From Poseidonocella sedimentorum (lineage in GTDB: Bacteria > Pseudomonadota > Alphaproteobacteria > Rhodobacterales > Rhodobacteraceae): a stretch of DNA of 64,000 nucleotides. The translations under genes were made by a program, and so were the position numbers. Shown piece by piece: positions 1 through 8,273 of the stretch (the stretch's first letter is position 1; every line of letters starts with the position of its first letter). Location of the stretch: assembly GCF_900116005.1 (NCBI RefSeq), contig NZ_FOYI01000002.1, positions 372,001-436,000 of the forward strand, read 5' to 3'. A model generated the notes under the pieces. That model made no database searches and was not told the DNA's origin. It worked only from the letters and a program-made list of their open reading frames with translations.

Positions 1-618
1 ATGCGCGCCGAGATGGTCGACAAGTGTCCAGAGATTGCCAAGGGCGGAGCCGCCGGGGATGGCGGCCTCGCCGCTGGTCACCACCTCCTCACCGCAGCGC
101 AGCCGCGCGGTAATCGTGCTGAAATCCCGACCGTCCCACCCTTGCAAAGCGGGCCCGACCACGAGCCCCTCGTTGAGTTGCATGTCGGCGAGCTTCAAGA
201 CCGGATCGAGGTCGTCTCCGGCCAGACGCTGCCCGCAAAGCTCGATCACGATGCGCGGCCGGAAACAGGTCTGGGGCATGTCACGCGCCTGAGCGTCCGG
301 CAGGTGCAGGACTTCGAACCCGATTTCCAGCTCGATCCCGATCTTGCCGCGCGCGGGAATATCCGCGCCGCTCTCGAAGGTCCGTTCGGCGGGAATGGGC
401 GCGAGGGCAGGTTGACCCGGTCGAAAGGCGCCGACCTTGAAGCCGCTCACCGCGCCCAGATCCGGCATCATCAACTGCTGGACGGCCAGCGCCTCTTGGT
501 AGGAGATCGCCTCCGCTGTGCTGATATTCTCCGCCGCGTCGAAATCCTCGGGCGCGCCGGTCCGGCGCGCGCGGCGCAAGACGTTCGCGAGCCGTTCTGC
601 TTGGGGCGTGGTGTGCAT
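1..618 (-). CDS. 2-keto-4-pentenoate hydratase / FAH-superfamily protein (partial, C-terminus off the left edge)
   Basis: The minus-strand frame opens at an ATG at 618 behind an AAAGG-like ribosome site and stays open for 206 codons to base 1. The protein begins MHTTPQAERLANVL, then has SGFKVGAF and the acidic GIELEIGFE motif near residue 106, followed by LADMQLNEGLVVG. This ExE metal site and layout match the MhpD-type 2-keto-4-pentenoate hydratase / 4-oxalocrotonate decarboxylase family, which adds water to 2-keto-enoic acids. It is divergent from tctC and shares that 307-bp control region, so a role in the same catabolic regulon is inferred. The usual family length is about 260 residues, so roughly 50 are missing. 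The exact substrate cannot be told. Confidence 0.8.
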   Translation of the reverse strand, partial: MHTTPQAERLANVLRRARRTGAPEDFDAAENISTAEAISYQEALAVQQLMMPDLGAVSGFKVGAFRPGQPALAPIPAERTFESGADIPARGKIGIELEIGFEVLHLPDAQARDMPQTCFRPRIVIELCGQRLAGDDLDPVLKLADMQLNEGLVVGPALQGWDGRDFSTITARLRCGEEVVTSGEAAIPGGSALGNLWTLVDHLGAH

Positions 619-867
619 AGGCTGGCCTTTCCGTGTCGCCCCACACCTACCTGACGGCGGCCCGTGATTCCAGTGAGGCGGCTCAGGCGGCGCTTCCCGG
701 GGCAAACGCTTTGAAGCCGCGAGCTGATCCGCCGGAGGCTGGTGCAAATCAAGCCCCTCGGCGCCCCCTCGCAGGGGCCGCGCTGGCGCACTCCTGCGGT
801 GGCGATCCACCATGGCGCGCGGCGAGCGGCCTGACACAATACCGAAAATGCGGTTTTACCAAAACGT

Positions 868-896
868 TTGACAGGCGTGGGTTTGCTCCATAACCT
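868..896 (+). promoter_or_regulatory. Predicted sigma-70 promoter of tctC
   Basis: A perfect -35 hexamer TTGACA (868-873) is followed after exactly 17 bases by a weak -10 TAACCT (891-896). It sits about 30 bases before the tctC start codon. The -10 overlaps the first base pairs of the operator at 895-908, an arrangement expected for repression. Confidence 0.5.
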
Positions 897-908
897 ACTA
901 TATGGTAG
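895..908. promoter_or_regulatory. Operator copy 1 (predicted TetR site)
   Basis: CTACTATATGGTAG is an inverted repeat with one mismatched pair. The same 14-bp pattern (YTACYA-nn-YGGTAR) recurs at 6963-6976 and 6985-6998 upstream of the second transcript of this island. A TetR-family gene is encoded between them, so it is the likely ligand-responsive repressor. The assignment is inferred from position and symmetry. Confidence 0.55.
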
Positions 909-925
909 ATAACGGAGGAGATACC

Positions 926-1945
926 ATGTCAGCCTTTTCAAGGGTCGCCATTTTCGCGGCGACCGCGGCGTTTGCCGCCCCGCTTTCCGCTCAGGATTAC
1001 GCCTGGAAACCGGACCGTCCGATCAACATCATCGTGCCGTGGTCGGCGGGCGGATCGACCGATCAGGTCACCCGCGTCGTTGCGCCCATCCTGGAGGAGG
1101 CATTGGGGACGGATGTCGTCGTGGTCAACCAGCCGGGGGCATCCGGCTCCACCGGCACCAAGGCCGCGCTCGACGCGCCGCGCGACGGCTACACCTGGAC
1201 CGCCAACGCCATCGCCAACAATGCTACCTACGCGGTGACCGGGCTCATCGAGGACACCTCGATCGAGGATTATCACATCTACCTGCATGTCGCGAATGTT
1301 CCGGTGGTCAGCGTCAATGCCGACGCGCCCTATCAGACCTTCCCGGAACTTCTGGAAGACATGCAGAACGGCTCGGTCACGGTCGGCACCGCGGGGGTGA
1401 ACTCCTCGGGCGGCATGGCGCTGGCGGCGATCAAGGAAAGCGCCGAGGGCGATTTGTCCGGCGCGCGGATGATCACCTATGACGGGGGCAACCCGGCCGT
1501 GATCGCGGCGGCGTCGGGCGAGGTTCAGGTCACCACCCAGCTCGCGGTGGAGCAGACCGAGATGATCCGCGCCGGGCGTCTGCGCGCGCTCACGGTGCTG
1601 TCGGATACCCCGCTCGAGGTCGAAGGCATCGACCCGGTTCCGCCGATCACCGACTTCATGCCGGATTTCCACGTGGCCGCGGATTACTTCGGGGTCTTCA
1701 TCCCCGTAGGCGCGCCGCAGGAAGTCTATGACACCGTCGATCAGATCTGGCAGGATCACGTCATGAACAGCGAGGCGCTCAAAGCCTATGCCACCGATCG
1801 CGGCGCCGTCTTCGCGCCGAGCTTCGGTGATGGCGCGCTGGAGAAGGCGATGCCGGTCGTGGTGGCCGAGGCCTGTGCCCGCGTGACCCGTGGCGAAGCG
1901 GTTGTCGATCCTTCCGAGATCGGCATCGACTGCCCCGCAGAATAA
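926..1945 (+). CDS. tctC: TctC-type tripartite tricarboxylate transporter substrate-binding protein
   Basis: Periplasmic solute receptor of the Bug/TctC family that captures an organic acid for the TctAB permease. It has 339 residues, the usual family length. The start at 926 is chosen because GGAGGAG lies five bases upstream; an earlier ATG at 902 would lie inside the operator. A signal peptide (residues 1-22, ending LSA) is followed by the family hallmark IIVPWSAGGSTDQVTR (35-50). It is first in a tctC-tctB-tctA order and is followed by two enzymes. Ligand specificity in this family cannot be read from sequence; citrate, aromatic acids and sugar acids are all known ligands. Confidence 0.92.
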   Translation: MSAFSRVAIFAATAAFAAPLSAQDYAWKPDRPINIIVPWSAGGSTDQVTRVVAPILEEALGTDVVVVNQPGASGSTGTKAALDAPRDGYTWTANAIANNATYAVTGLIEDTSIEDYHIYLHVANVPVVSVNADAPYQTFPELLEDMQNGSVTVGTAGVNSSGGMALAAIKESAEGDLSGARMITYDGGNPAVIAAASGEVQVTTQLAVEQTEMIRAGRLRALTVLSDTPLEVEGIDPVPPITDFMPDFHVAADYFGVFIPVGAPQEVYDTVDQIWQDHVMNSEALKAYATDRGAVFAPSFGDGALEKAMPVVVAEACARVTRGEAVVDPSEIGIDCPAE

Positions 1946-2020
1946 CAACGCCGTCCGGGTGGGGCGTCGCGGCTCCACCCGGAGATTTTGAGTTTTTGAC
2001 AAACGAAAACAGGTAATCCC

Positions 2021-2506
2021 ATGCACATGGCCTTGGCGGACCGCCTTTCGGCGCTTCTGCTTTTCATGCTCGGACTGGCGCTTCTGGTGGGCGGCTACAC
2101 GATGGACCGGCTCGAGATCCGGCAGATTCACCCGGCCTCGATTCCCGGTCTCGTGCCGATGATCCTCGGCGTGCTGCTGGCGCTCTGCGCGGCGCTGCTC
2201 TTTCGGTCGACCTACAAGGCCGAGGACCGCAACGCGGCACCGGTGCTCTCGGGCGGATCCTGGGCGCGGCTGGGGATCACGACGGCGATCTGTACCGTCT
2301 ACGCGCTGGGGCTTGTTGGCTGGCTGCCGTATTTCTGGGCCACCTTCGTCTTCACGGCGTGTTTCACTCTGGTCTTTTCCTTCCCGATCGACGGCGCGCG
2401 GCGGGCGCAGCTCACATCCCTCGCCGGGGCGCTCGCCTTGGGTTTCGGCGTGGCGCTGGGCTCGGCGCTATTGTTCGAGAAACTCTTTCTGGTGAGGTTG
2501 CCATGA
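2021..2506 (+). CDS. tctB: TctB small permease subunit of TTT transporter
   Basis: Small integral membrane subunit (161 residues) of the tripartite tricarboxylate transporter. Four to five hydrophobic segments are visible, near residues 9-26, 43-62, 85-105 and 133-152, which is typical of the TctB domain. The start at 2021 has no strong ribosome site; a second in-frame ATG at 2027 is equally possible. Its stop overlaps the ATG of tctA in an ATGA junction, so the two subunits are translationally coupled. It lies 75 bases behind tctC. Confidence 0.88.
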   Translation: MHMALADRLSALLLFMLGLALLVGGYTMDRLEIRQIHPASIPGLVPMILGVLLALCAALLFRSTYKAEDRNAAPVLSGGSWARLGITTAICTVYALGLVGWLPYFWATFVFTACFTLVFSFPIDGARRAQLTSLAGALALGFGVALGSALLFEKLFLVRLP

Positions 2507-4026
2507 GCGGGCTGGGAGATCTGATCACCGGGCTGGGCACGCTGCTCACGCCGATGATGCTGTTTCACGCGGCCTGGGCGACGCTTCTGGGCATCGTGGT
2601 GGGCTCGCTGCCCGGGCTGACCGCGACGATGGGCGTGGCACTGATGACCACGCTGACCTATTCGCTGGATTCGACCGCTGCGATCTTCGTGCTGATTTGC
2701 ATGTACGTGGGCGCGATCTATGGCGGGTCGCGCAGCGCGATTCTGCTCAATATCCCCGGCACACCGGCAAGCGCGGCAACCTCGCTCGATGGCTATCCCC
2801 TCGCCAAACAGGGGCGCGCGGGATACGCGATGGGGCTGGCCACCGCCGGGTCCGCATTGGGGACGCTGGCCGGTGTCTTCATGCTGGTGCTGATCGCGCC
2901 GCCGCTCGCTGAGGCCGCGCTGAATTTCGGCAGTTTCGAGTTCTTCTGGCTCGCGGTCTTCGGCATCCTGATTTCCGGCCAGTTGACCGCCGACACCACG
3001 CCGCTCAAGGGCTATATCGCGGGTCTGCTGGGGCTGGCTGTTGCGATGATCGGCTCGGAGGGGATCCACGCGCATGTGCGCTTCAACCTCGGGGTGCAGG
3101 ACCTCAACGCCGGCATCGCGCTGATCCCGGCAATGGTCGGGGCCTTCGGCTTTGCCGAAGTTCTGACGGCGATGTGGAACAAGGCTGGCGAGCTGGCGGT
3201 CAAGAAGGACAAGAGCGACCGGACGATACCGGACCTTGCGGATCTCTGGCGCTACAAGTTCACCATCGCGCGCTCCGGGCTGATCGGCACACTTGTCGGC
3301 ATCATTCCCGGCGTGGGCGAGGATATCGGTGCCTGGGCGAGCTATGCCGCGGCGCGCAAGACGTCCAAGGAAAAGGAAAAATTCGGCCACGGGAGCCACG
3401 AGGGGCTCATCGCCGCGGAAACCGGCAACTCCGCCGTGGTGCCCGGATCGCTGATCCCCGCGATCACGCTGGCGGTGCCCGGATCGGCCTCGTCGGCGGT
3501 TCTGATCGCCGCGCTGTTCATCCATGGCATCCGCCCCGGGCCACTGATCATGATCGAACAGCCGCATTTCGTCGGCCTCATCAGCGCGATGGTGGTGATC
3601 GCCACGGTGTTCATGGCGTTCTATGGCCTGACCCTGACCAAGGCGTTCGTTCAGGTCCTGCGCGTGCCCTACAGCTATCTGATGCCGGTGGTCTTCGTCT
3701 TGTGCGTCATCGGAACCTATGCCCTGAGCCAACGGATCTTCGACATCTGGATCATGGTGTTCTTCGGGCTGGTCGGCTTTGTCCTGAGGCAGATGAAATA
3801 CCCGATGGCGCCGCTGGTTCTGGGGATCATCCTCGGCGACCTGCTCGACAAGAGCCTGCGTCGCGGACTCACGTTGAGCGATGGCGAGCTGGCGCCGTTC
3901 TTCACGCGCCCGGTCTCGGCGGTCTTCGTGGCGCTGATCGTGCTGTCCATCGCAATGAACCTGCCGCAGGTCCGGCGCGTGGCCCTCGCACCGTTCCGCC
4001 GACTCGGGGCGCGGCTCAATGCTTGA
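2503..4026 (+). CDS. tctA: TctA large permease subunit of TTT transporter
   Basis: Twelve-helix-type integral membrane subunit (507 residues) that moves the TctC-delivered acid across the inner membrane by secondary transport. Family motifs are clear: GSLPGLTATMG (34-44), YGGSRSAILLNIPGTP (73-88), and a second half with GIIPGVGEDIGAWASY and AVPGSASSAV that mirrors the first. The start at 2503 overlaps the tctB stop. The end overlaps the next gene start by eight bases (ATG at 4019). The tight coupling to two enzymes implies that they act on the imported substrate. Confidence 0.95.
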   Translation: MSGLGDLITGLGTLLTPMMLFHAAWATLLGIVVGSLPGLTATMGVALMTTLTYSLDSTAAIFVLICMYVGAIYGGSRSAILLNIPGTPASAATSLDGYPLAKQGRAGYAMGLATAGSALGTLAGVFMLVLIAPPLAEAALNFGSFEFFWLAVFGILISGQLTADTTPLKGYIAGLLGLAVAMIGSEGIHAHVRFNLGVQDLNAGIALIPAMVGAFGFAEVLTAMWNKAGELAVKKDKSDRTIPDLADLWRYKFTIARSGLIGTLVGIIPGVGEDIGAWASYAAARKTSKEKEKFGHGSHEGLIAAETGNSAVVPGSLIPAITLAVPGSASSAVLIAALFIHGIRPGPLIMIEQPHFVGLISAMVVIATVFMAFYGLTLTKAFVQVLRVPYSYLMPVVFVLCVIGTYALSQRIFDIWIMVFFGLVGFVLRQMKYPMAPLVLGIILGDLLDKSLRRGLTLSDGELAPFFTRPVSAVFVALIVLSIAMNLPQVRRVALAPFRRLGARLNA

Positions 4027-4849
4027 CTATACCTTATGCAACGAGTTGCTGGCCGATGAGGGCAGAGACCTGGGCGAACAGGCGCGGATCGCCGCCGCAT
4101 TGGGGTATTCGGGGCTGGAACTCGCGCCAGCGACTTTGGGCGAAGCGCCGCACGATCTGACGGCGCAGGAGATCACCCGCATCCGCGCCACCATCGAGGC
4201 CGAGGGCATTCGCGTCACCGGATTGCATTGGTTGCTCAGCGGGTATCCGGATCTGTCGATCACCGATCCGGCGAAACAGGGCAGGGCGCAGGCGATCCTG
4301 CTGAAGCTGGTCGATCTCTGCGCCGCGCTCGGCGGGGATGTCCTGATCCACGGCTCGCCGAAACAACGTGTTCGGCCCGAGGGGATGGACGATGCCGCAT
4401 TCCTGGCGCTGCTTGCGGAGTTCTTCGCGCCGGTGGCCGAGGCGGCCGAGAGCTCTGGTGTGACCTATTGCATCGAGCCGCTGTCGCAGGCCGAGGACGA
4501 CGCGATCAACACCGTGGCTCAGGGGGCGGAGCTGGCCCGCGCCATCGGCAACCCGGCCTTTCGCACCATGATCGACATCAGCGCATCCGGCCAGACCGAG
4601 CCGCCGGTGGCCGACCTTATCCGACATTGGGTGCCGACGGGAATGATCGGTCATATCCACGCCAACGACACCAATCGCGGCGCGCCGGGGATGGGCGATG
4701 ACCCGTTCCCTCAGATCGTCGCCGCGCTGGTCGAGACCGGCTGGGCCCGGCCCGTGGGTGTCGAGCCATTCCGCACCCTGATCGACGCGCCGGTCACCGC
4801 GGCCACCGGAATTGCCACCTTGCGAGCCTGTGAAAGGGCCTGCTCATGA
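4019..4849 (+). CDS. Sugar phosphate isomerase/epimerase-like TIM-barrel enzyme
   Basis: A 276-residue xylose-isomerase-like TIM barrel. The metal and acid-base residues of the superfamily are all present: E153 (YCIEPL), D186 (MIDISA), H212/H214 (GHIHAND) and E249 (VGVEPF). This predicts a divalent-metal ketose/aldose isomerase, epimerase or dehydratase acting on a sugar or inositol-like intermediate. The start overlaps the tctA stop and the end overlaps the enolase-superfamily gene (ATGA), so all five genes from tctC form one transcript. The precise reaction is not recognisable. Confidence 0.82.
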   Translation: MLDYTLCNELLADEGRDLGEQARIAAALGYSGLELAPATLGEAPHDLTAQEITRIRATIEAEGIRVTGLHWLLSGYPDLSITDPAKQGRAQAILLKLVDLCAALGGDVLIHGSPKQRVRPEGMDDAAFLALLAEFFAPVAEAAESSGVTYCIEPLSQAEDDAINTVAQGAELARAIGNPAFRTMIDISASGQTEPPVADLIRHWVPTGMIGHIHANDTNRGAPGMGDDPFPQIVAALVETGWARPVGVEPFRTLIDAPVTAATGIATLRACERACS

Positions 4850-6165
4850 CAACGCTCACGATCCGCTCGGCCACCTGGTCGGAACGCCCCGTGACCATGC
4901 GGCTGCCGTTTCAGTTCGGCAGTACCGAGGTCCGCGAAACCGCCGAGGCGCATGCGCGCGTCGAGATCGACGTGAACGGCATTCGTGAAACGGGCGTGTC
5001 GGCGCAACTCATGGTCCCGCGTTGGTTCAACAAGAGCGCGGAGATGAGCAATGCCGATACGATCGACGAATTGCGCCGGGTCGTGGACACTGCAGTGGCC
5101 GAGGCCCCGGGGCTGCGCGGTACCGCGCTGGAGGTGACGCGCGCCTTGCGCGCAGGTTTGGACCGGGCCTTGCCGAACACCCCACCGCTGGCGCGGGGTT
5201 TCGGACCCGCGCTGGTCGAAATGGCCGTGATCGACGCGCTTTGCAAAGCGCTCCAAGTGCCTTTCTGGACGGCCGCGCGCGATGATGCCTTCGGGCTGGT
5301 CAGCGGCTGCCCGGGTGATCTCTCCCCTGCGGATCTGTCCTCCTCCCTGGCCACGATTTCCGCGCCGAAAACGCTTGTCCTGCGTCACACCGTCGGCTTC
5401 GACGCGCCACTGCGGCAGGCGGACGTCGGCGAGGATCGTCCGAAGGACGGCCGACCGGTATCGCTGGACGAGGTGATCTCGGACACCGGCGTGTCGGCGT
5501 TCAAGATCAAGCTGAAGGGCGACCCGGAGGCCGATCACCGCCGTCTGCGCGACATCGCCGGACTGCTGGACGGGGGCGGTGACTATGCCGTGACGCTGGA
5601 CGCCAACGAGCAATATGCGCCGGAGGACTTCGGCGCTTTCCTCGGGGCCATTGCCGCGGATACGGCGCTGTCGCGCTTCTTCCCGGCGGTGCGTTTCGTG
5701 GAGCAACCCTTCCCGCGCGAGGTCGCCCTCACCAACCCGGTTGACGCGCCGCTTCCGCTGATCATCGACGAAAGCGACGACCGCGAAGATGCCTTTGCGC
5801 GTGCCCTGACCCTCGGCTGGTCGGGCACTTCGATCAAAAGTTGCAAGGGTGTGCTCCGGGCGCTGATCAACAAGGCGCGGGCCGAGGCGTCGGGGACGCT
5901 TCTGTCGGGCGAGGACCTTACCTGTCAGCCCGGCATCTGCTGGCTTCAGGACGCGGCGATGATGTCGGCTTGCGGCGTGCGGGACGTCGAGCGCAACGGC
6001 CATCATTTCGCTGGTGGACTGCAGGGCGCGCCGGAGGCGGAACGCGCCATGTTGCTGGAGCGCCACGGCGATATCCTGTCGCAGGATGACAACGGCGTCG
6101 CGCTCCGCATCGCCGGGGGGCGGGTCGAGATCGGCTCTCTGGCCCGCCCGGGTTTCGGCTGCTAA
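4846..6165 (+). CDS. Enolase-superfamily (mandelate racemase / muconate lactonizing enzyme-like) protein
   Basis: A 439-residue enolase-superfamily enzyme, which abstracts a proton alpha to a carboxylate using a Mg2+ site. Visible catalytic elements are K220-x-K222 (FKIKLKG), metal ligands D252 (LDANEQY), E286 (VEQPFP) and D308/E309 (IIDES), and K331 (SIKSCKG) on the opposite face. The K/K pairing resembles the muconate lactonizing/dipeptide epimerase subgroup more than acid-sugar dehydratases that use a His-Asp dyad. At 439 residues it is longer than the typical 370-400. It is coupled to the TIM-barrel gene and presumably acts on the TTT-imported acid. Substrate unknown. Confidence 0.82.
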   Translation: MTTLTIRSATWSERPVTMRLPFQFGSTEVRETAEAHARVEIDVNGIRETGVSAQLMVPRWFNKSAEMSNADTIDELRRVVDTAVAEAPGLRGTALEVTRALRAGLDRALPNTPPLARGFGPALVEMAVIDALCKALQVPFWTAARDDAFGLVSGCPGDLSPADLSSSLATISAPKTLVLRHTVGFDAPLRQADVGEDRPKDGRPVSLDEVISDTGVSAFKIKLKGDPEADHRRLRDIAGLLDGGGDYAVTLDANEQYAPEDFGAFLGAIAADTALSRFFPAVRFVEQPFPREVALTNPVDAPLPLIIDESDDREDAFARALTLGWSGTSIKSCKGVLRALINKARAEASGTLLSGEDLTCQPGICWLQDAAMMSACGVRDVERNGHHFAGGLQGAPEAERAMLLERHGDILSQDDNGVALRIAGGRVEIGSLARPGFGC

Positions 6166-6213
6166 AGAGGAGGGCACCCCGGGGCGGGGACCGCACGACC
6201 AGCAAGAGGGCGC

Positions 6214-6888
6214 ATGGCCAAGCAAGTTACCCCGATCCGCAAGGACCGAAAGCGCAACCCGGAAGTGACCCGGGCCGCCATCCTGAACGCCGCGCTGGAG
6301 GAGTTCAGCGAGGTTGGCCATTCCGGCGCGCGCGTGGACCGGATCGCCGCGCGGGCGGGGGTCAGCAAGCCGATGATCTATGACTATTTCGGCGACAAGG
6401 ACGCAGTTTATTCCGCGGCGCTCCGCGAAGCCTATGTGCAGATCCGCCAGGGTGAGATGACGCTCGAACTCGATACGCTGGAGCCGGAAGAGGCAGTGCG
6501 CGCGCTGGTGCATTTCACCATGAACCACTTCTGGAACAATCCGTGGTTCATCCGGATGCTGAACACCGAGAATCTGATGGGCGGCGAAACCGTTCGGACG
6601 CTCGACGATGCCACCGAAATCCAGTCGGTCCTGCTGCGCCGCGTCGAGGAAATCCTACGGCGCGGCAACAGCTCGGGCCAGTTCCGATCCTCCATTGATC
6701 CGGTGGAGCTTTATATCTTCATCGCCTCGGTCTGCTGGTTTCCGATCTCCAACATGCACACGCTCAAAGTGGTGTTTCACGCCCCGATCTCGGAAGGCTG
6801 GGTGAAGGACCATGCCGACAAGGCAGCCGACATGATCATTGCCTATTTGCGGCCGTCCGAGACGGACGCTGATCAACCCCACGCCTGA
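6214..6888 (+). CDS. TetR-family transcriptional regulator
   Basis: A 224-residue TetR/AcrR-type regulator. The N-terminal helix-turn-helix is clear at about residues 18-64: AILNAALEEFSEVG followed by VDRIAARAGVSKPMIYDYFG. The C-terminal ligand pocket is unassigned. It lies 48 bases downstream of the enolase-superfamily gene, in the same direction, and immediately upstream of the promoter of the Gfo/Idh transcript. Three copies of a symmetric 14-bp site in the two flanking promoters make it the probable local repressor, released by a pathway intermediate. Confidence 0.88.
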   Translation: MAKQVTPIRKDRKRNPEVTRAAILNAALEEFSEVGHSGARVDRIAARAGVSKPMIYDYFGDKDAVYSAALREAYVQIRQGEMTLELDTLEPEEAVRALVHFTMNHFWNNPWFIRMLNTENLMGGETVRTLDDATEIQSVLLRRVEEILRRGNSSGQFRSSIDPVELYIFIASVCWFPISNMHTLKVVFHAPISEGWVKDHADKAADMIIAYLRPSETDADQPHA

Positions 6889-6962
6889 CCCTCCACAGTT
6901 CATTTCGGCAGACCGAAAATCGCGGCGTCGCACGCATCGATCCTTGACTCGATTCCGTTAAC

Positions 6963-6976
6963 CTACTAGTTGGTAA
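6963..6976. promoter_or_regulatory. Operator copy 2 (predicted TetR site)
   Basis: CTACTAGTTGGTAA matches operator copy 1 in 10 of 14 positions and keeps the YTAC/GTAR half-sites. A -35-like TTGACT lies at 6944-6949, so the site would cover the -10 region of the Gfo/Idh operon promoter. Its centre is 22 bp from that of copy 3, two helical turns, which suits co-operative binding on one face. Confidence 0.55.
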
Positions 6977-6984
6977 CTTATAGA

Positions 6985-6998
6985 TTACCAGACGGTAG
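6985..6998. promoter_or_regulatory. Operator copy 3 (predicted TetR site)
   Basis: TTACCAGACGGTAG is the third copy of the island's inverted repeat, with half-sites TTACC and GGTAG. It lies between operator copy 2 and the strong ribosome site of the short upstream frame at 7014. Confidence 0.5.
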
Positions 6999-7013
6999 CT
7001 TGCGGGAGGGTAC

Positions 7014-7115
7014 ATGAACGGCATCGCGGTTTCCTGTTTTCGCCCGTGCAGATCAACGGCACCCAAGCGCCGCGCGCGCCCGAATGACGCCAAGAAAAAG
7101 GAAGCAAGCAAATGA
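7014..7115 (+). CDS. Possible 33-residue leader or small protein upstream of the Gfo/Idh gene
   Basis: An ATG at 7014 follows GGGAGGG (7004-7010), the strongest ribosome site in this stretch. The frame runs 33 codons, begins MNGIAVSCFRPCRS, ends KKKEASK, and stops at TGA 7113-7115 overlapping the ATG (7112) of the oxidoreductase. It has two cysteines and a basic C-terminal half, with no recognised domain. It could be a translationally coupled leader, a genuine small protein or chance; the GC-rich, arginine-rich middle favours caution. Confidence 0.35.
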   Translation: MNGIAVSCFRPCRSTAPKRRARPNDAKKKEASK

Positions 7116-8263
7116 CCACACAACGCATCGGCATCATCATGCACGGCGTCACCGGGCGCATGGGGATGAACCAGCACCTGATCCGCTCGGTTCTGGCGAT
7201 CCGCAACGAGGGCGGGATGCTGCTGAAGAATGGCGATCGGCTTGTTCCGGATGTGATCATCGTCGGGCGCAACGAGAAGAAGATCGCCGCATTGGCCGCG
7301 CAGCACGGCGTCGAGCGGTACACGACCGATCTCGATGCAGCGCTGGCCAACCCCGACGACACCATCTTCTTTGACGCCGCCAGCACCCAGATGCGCCCCG
7401 GTTTGCTGCGCAAGGCGATCGACGCCGGTAAGCACGTGTATTCGGAAAAGCCGGTCTCCGAAGGGCTCGATGAGGCGGTCGCGATTGCGAAGCACGCCAA
7501 GGAGAAGGGCGTTAAGAACGGCATCGTGCACGACAAGCTGGACCTGCCCGGCCTGCTGAAACTCAAGCGGCTGCGCGACAGCGGGTTTTTCGGCAAGATC
7601 CTCAGCGTGCGCGGCGAATTCGGCTACTGGGTCTTCGAAGGCGATTGGATGCAGGCGCAGCGCCCCTCCTGGAACTACCGCAAGCAGGATGGCGGCGGCA
7701 TGGTGTCTGACATGCTCTGCCACTGGCGGTATGTGCTGGATAACGTGGTTGCGCCGGTCAAGGCGGTGAACTGCACAGCCGTGACCCATATCCCCGAGCG
7801 TTGGGACGAGAATGGCGAGCGTTACGAGGCCACCGCCGACGATGCGGCCTATGCCACCTTCGAGCTCGAAGGCGACATCATCGCCCATATCAACAGCTCC
7901 TGGTGCACCCGGGTGCGCCGCGATGACCTCGTGACCTTCCACATCGACGGCACCCATGGCAGTGCCGTCGCCGGGCTGCACACCTGCTACAGCCAGGCGC
8001 GGGTCAACACGCCCAAGCCGGTCTGGAATCCGGACCAGAAGCAAACGATGAACTTCTTCGACGACTGGGTCGAAGTGCCGGACAACACGGTTTTCGACAA
8101 CGGCTTCAAGGTGCAATGGGAGCAATTCCTGCGCCACGTGGTCGAGGACGCGCCGTGGTCCTACACCCTCGAAGAGGGCGCCAAGGGCGTGCAGCTCGCG
8201 GAACTGGGCTATGAAAGCTCCGAAAAGCGCTGCTGGCTCGACGTGCCGGCGCTGGACATCTGA
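7112..8263 (+). CDS. Gfo/Idh/MocA-family oxidoreductase
   Basis: A 383-residue NAD(P)-dependent dehydrogenase. The N-terminal Rossmann fold has IGIIMHGVTGRMG (6-18) and the signature SEKPVSE (111-117) that contributes the catalytic lysine region; the C-terminal half is the alpha/beta substrate domain. These enzymes oxidise hydroxyls of sugars, inositols or related polyols, or reduce the corresponding ketones. It heads a three-gene transcript with the DUF993 protein (10 bp gap) and a TIM-barrel isomerase, downstream of two predicted TetR operators. An AAGGAAG ribosome site precedes the start. Substrate not determinable. Confidence 0.88.
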   Translation: MTTQRIGIIMHGVTGRMGMNQHLIRSVLAIRNEGGMLLKNGDRLVPDVIIVGRNEKKIAALAAQHGVERYTTDLDAALANPDDTIFFDAASTQMRPGLLRKAIDAGKHVYSEKPVSEGLDEAVAIAKHAKEKGVKNGIVHDKLDLPGLLKLKRLRDSGFFGKILSVRGEFGYWVFEGDWMQAQRPSWNYRKQDGGGMVSDMLCHWRYVLDNVVAPVKAVNCTAVTHIPERWDENGERYEATADDAAYATFELEGDIIAHINSSWCTRVRRDDLVTFHIDGTHGSAVAGLHTCYSQARVNTPKPVWNPDQKQTMNFFDDWVEVPDNTVFDNGFKVQWEQFLRHVVEDAPWSYTLEEGAKGVQLAELGYESSEKRCWLDVPALDI

Positions 8264-8273
8264 GGGGGCGGAC

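Larger units (their letters stand above)
619..925. promoter_or_regulatory. Divergent intergenic region between hydratase gene and tctC
   Basis: No convincing gene is present in these 307 bases. The right-hand end carries the tctC promoter and operator, listed separately. An odd-centred inverted repeat GTTTT-acc-AAAAC lies at 853-865, just upstream of the -35 box, and could be a second protein-binding site. The left 200 bases hold nothing that I can interpret. Confidence 0.5.

Noticed and set aside
633-893. 86-codon frame in the hydratase/tctC gap
   Set aside because: No ribosome site, no family resemblance, and it runs through the promoter -35 region.
2299-3732. 477-codon open frame opposite tctB-tctA
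   Set aside because: It lies antisense to clear TctA/TctB sequence. The composition (Arg/His/Gln-rich, no domain) is that of a GC-rich shadow frame.
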